DNA of 6,373 nucleotides from Anaerolineales bacterium (GTDB lineage Bacteria > Chloroflexota > Anaerolineae > Epilineales > JAANWY01), in NCBI GenBank assembly GCA_018263655.1, contig JAANWY010000353.1, positions 6,060-12,432 on the forward strand. Reading direction: 5' to 3'. A program made the translations under genes and the position numbers. Positions 5,809-6,373 of the stretch are shown here, piece by piece. Within the stretch, counting starts at the first letter, position 1. Every line of letters begins with the position of its first letter. The notes beneath the pieces were generated by a model. It searched no databases and was not told the origin of the DNA. It saw only the letters and a program-made list of their open reading frames with translations.

Positions 5809-5980
5809 CCGATTATGCTTAATTCGTTGACCAGCATCCTGAGTAAGCTGTAGCGAAGCGAAAGCTGTAGCGAAGGGTGCGGGTTTGCCTCGAGGCGTTG
5901 CTTGAGCCGCACCCTTCGATACGATCTCCACTTCGTTTCGACCTACTCAGGATGCTAACCGACAATTAAGCATAATCGGT
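5809..5980. mobile_element. 172-bp MITE-like element with long inverted repeats and flanking 7-bp direct repeat
   Basis: The left arm 5809-5882 and right arm 5907-5979 are inverted copies. The outer 16 bases (CCGATTATGCTTAATT), a 13-base block AGCATCCTGAGTA and the inner 12 bases CGAAGGGTGCGG all match exactly, with diverged segments between. The loop has a perfect 10-bp palindrome GCCTCGAGGC (5887-5896). The same 7-mer ACGTATG stands directly outside both ends (5802-5808 and 5981-5987), consistent with a target-site duplication. The element has no coding capacity, so it would need a transposase supplied elsewhere. It separates the methylase-like gene from the MNT promoter. Confidence 0.85.
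5845..5875 (+). repeat. 14-bp direct repeat inside the left arm of the 172-bp element
   Basis: AAGCTGTAGCGAAG occurs at 5845-5858 and again at 5862-5875, separated by three bases. The matching part of the right arm does not show it, so it looks like a local duplication that arose in this copy's left arm. Confidence 0.7.
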
Positions 5981-5987
5981 ACGTATG
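5981..5987 (+). repeat. right copy of 7-bp flanking direct repeat (putative target-site duplication)
   Basis: ACGTATG following GCATAATCGGT. It is part of a small palindrome GTATG-AAA-CATAC (5983-5995) that touches the stop codon of the methylase-like gene, so the insertion seems to have hit a hairpin. Confidence 0.65.
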
Positions 5988-5994
5988 AAACATA

Positions 5995-6373
5995 CTACGC
6001 CCGCCCCTCCACAATCGCGATCTCCTCCTCCGTCAGGCCGTAGAGCCGGTAGACGATCTGGTCGATGAGGTCGTCGGTGAGCTGGATGCGGCGCTTGACC
6101 TCGGCCAGCTCTTCGGCCGCCTGGACGAGGGCGGTGAGGTCCGTGTCCACGAACTGCGGGATTTTGGTCAGGCGGAGCTTCTTGGCCGTGGTGCGGGTGA
6201 AGCCGCCGGGGAACGATTTGGCGTGCTCGAATTCGCCCAGCGCCGGCAGCGCGTACTGATAGAAGCGCGCTTTCTCGTCGCTGATGCCGGCCAGCCGATG
6301 GGCCACCACCCACTCCCGCCGGATGTTACCAGCGCCGTCCTTCTGCCACTCGCGCCACTCGGCCGCCGGATCG
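5995..6373 (-). CDS. C-terminal end of an Eco57I/PglX-type DNA methylase or type IIG enzyme, partial
   Basis: The minus frame is open from the right edge to a TAG at 5997-5995, giving 125 codons of the C-terminus; the real start lies outside the window. The visible part has REWVVAHRLAGISDEKARFYQY, a coiled-coil-like helix TALVQAAEELAEVKRRIQLTDDL, and the ending YRLYGLTEEEIAIVEG. Endings of the type 'LYGLTEEEIAIVE' after a 'TDDLIDQIVY' helix are typical of type IIG restriction-methylation enzymes and related N6-adenine methylases, where this end belongs to the target-recognition region. The catalytic NPPY motif would be upstream, so function is inferred from the tail only. A 290-bp gap with a MITE separates it from the next gene, so membership in the same defence locus is plausible but unproven. 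Confidence 0.6.
   Translation of the reverse strand, partial: DPAAEWREWQKDGAGNIRREWVVAHRLAGISDEKARFYQYALPALGEFEHAKSFPGGFTRTTAKKLRLTKIPQFVDTDLTALVQAAEELAEVKRRIQLTDDLIDQIVYRLYGLTEEEIAIVEGRA

Noticed and set aside
5715..5912. Minus-strand frame of 65 codons between the methylase-like gene and MNT
   Set aside because: It crosses the promoter region and the left arm of the inverted-repeat element, so its sequence is explained by the repeat. It has no ribosome site.

Overview
The window is GC-rich, densely coding bacterial (or possibly archaeal) accessory DNA. All six credible genes lie on the minus strand, so transcription runs from right to left. The base composition and the scattered palindromic elements with CCTTCGACGAGCTCAGG-type and CCGATTATGCTTAATT-type arms resemble genomes such as Chloroflexota (Anaerolineae). 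That taxonomic guess rests on recollection of similar repeats and is weak.

Layout from right to left, in transcription order. (1) 6373-5995: the C-terminal end of a larger protein that resembles the specificity/C-terminal end of Eco57I- or PglX-type adenine methylases; it enters from beyond the right edge. (2) 5994-5705: a gap with a 172-bp MITE-like inverted-repeat element flanked by a 7-bp direct repeat, then an AT-rich segment with a candidate promoter and a strong Shine-Dalgarno site. (3) 5704-3954: three genes that overlap end to start, namely a minimal nucleotidyltransferase (MNT), a HEPN-domain protein and a DUF4007-like winged-helix protein. The overlaps are 11 bp and 8 bp, so they look like one translationally coupled unit. 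(4) 3953-3713: a gap with a second, unrelated long inverted-repeat element (134 bp) and two small hairpins. (5) 3712-3233: a 159-residue small P-loop protein, BrxF-like. (6) 3232-3095: a gap almost filled by a third palindromic element of 96 bp with perfect 14-bp terminal inverted repeats. (7) 3094-1: the first 1031 codons of a very large P-loop ATPase of the BrxC/PglY (DUF6079-like) type, running off the left edge.

The most economical reading is the upstream part of a BREX-like or phosphorothioation-linked phage-defence locus. It has a large BrxC-type ATPase, a small BrxF-like companion and a DUF4007 protein, with an MNT-HEPN pair (a toxin-antitoxin or nucleotide-modification pair) built into the same transcription unit. 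The diagnostic partners (PglZ, BrxL or helicase, PglX, or a PAPS-reductase-like BrxP/DndC) are not visible and would be expected beyond the left edge. The assignment to a subtype is therefore inference.

The unusual aspects are the tight coupling of MNT-HEPN to DUF4007, the degenerate Walker A of the small ATPase, the HEPN protein's lack of the usual RNase motif, and three different palindromic elements that occupy three successive gene junctions.
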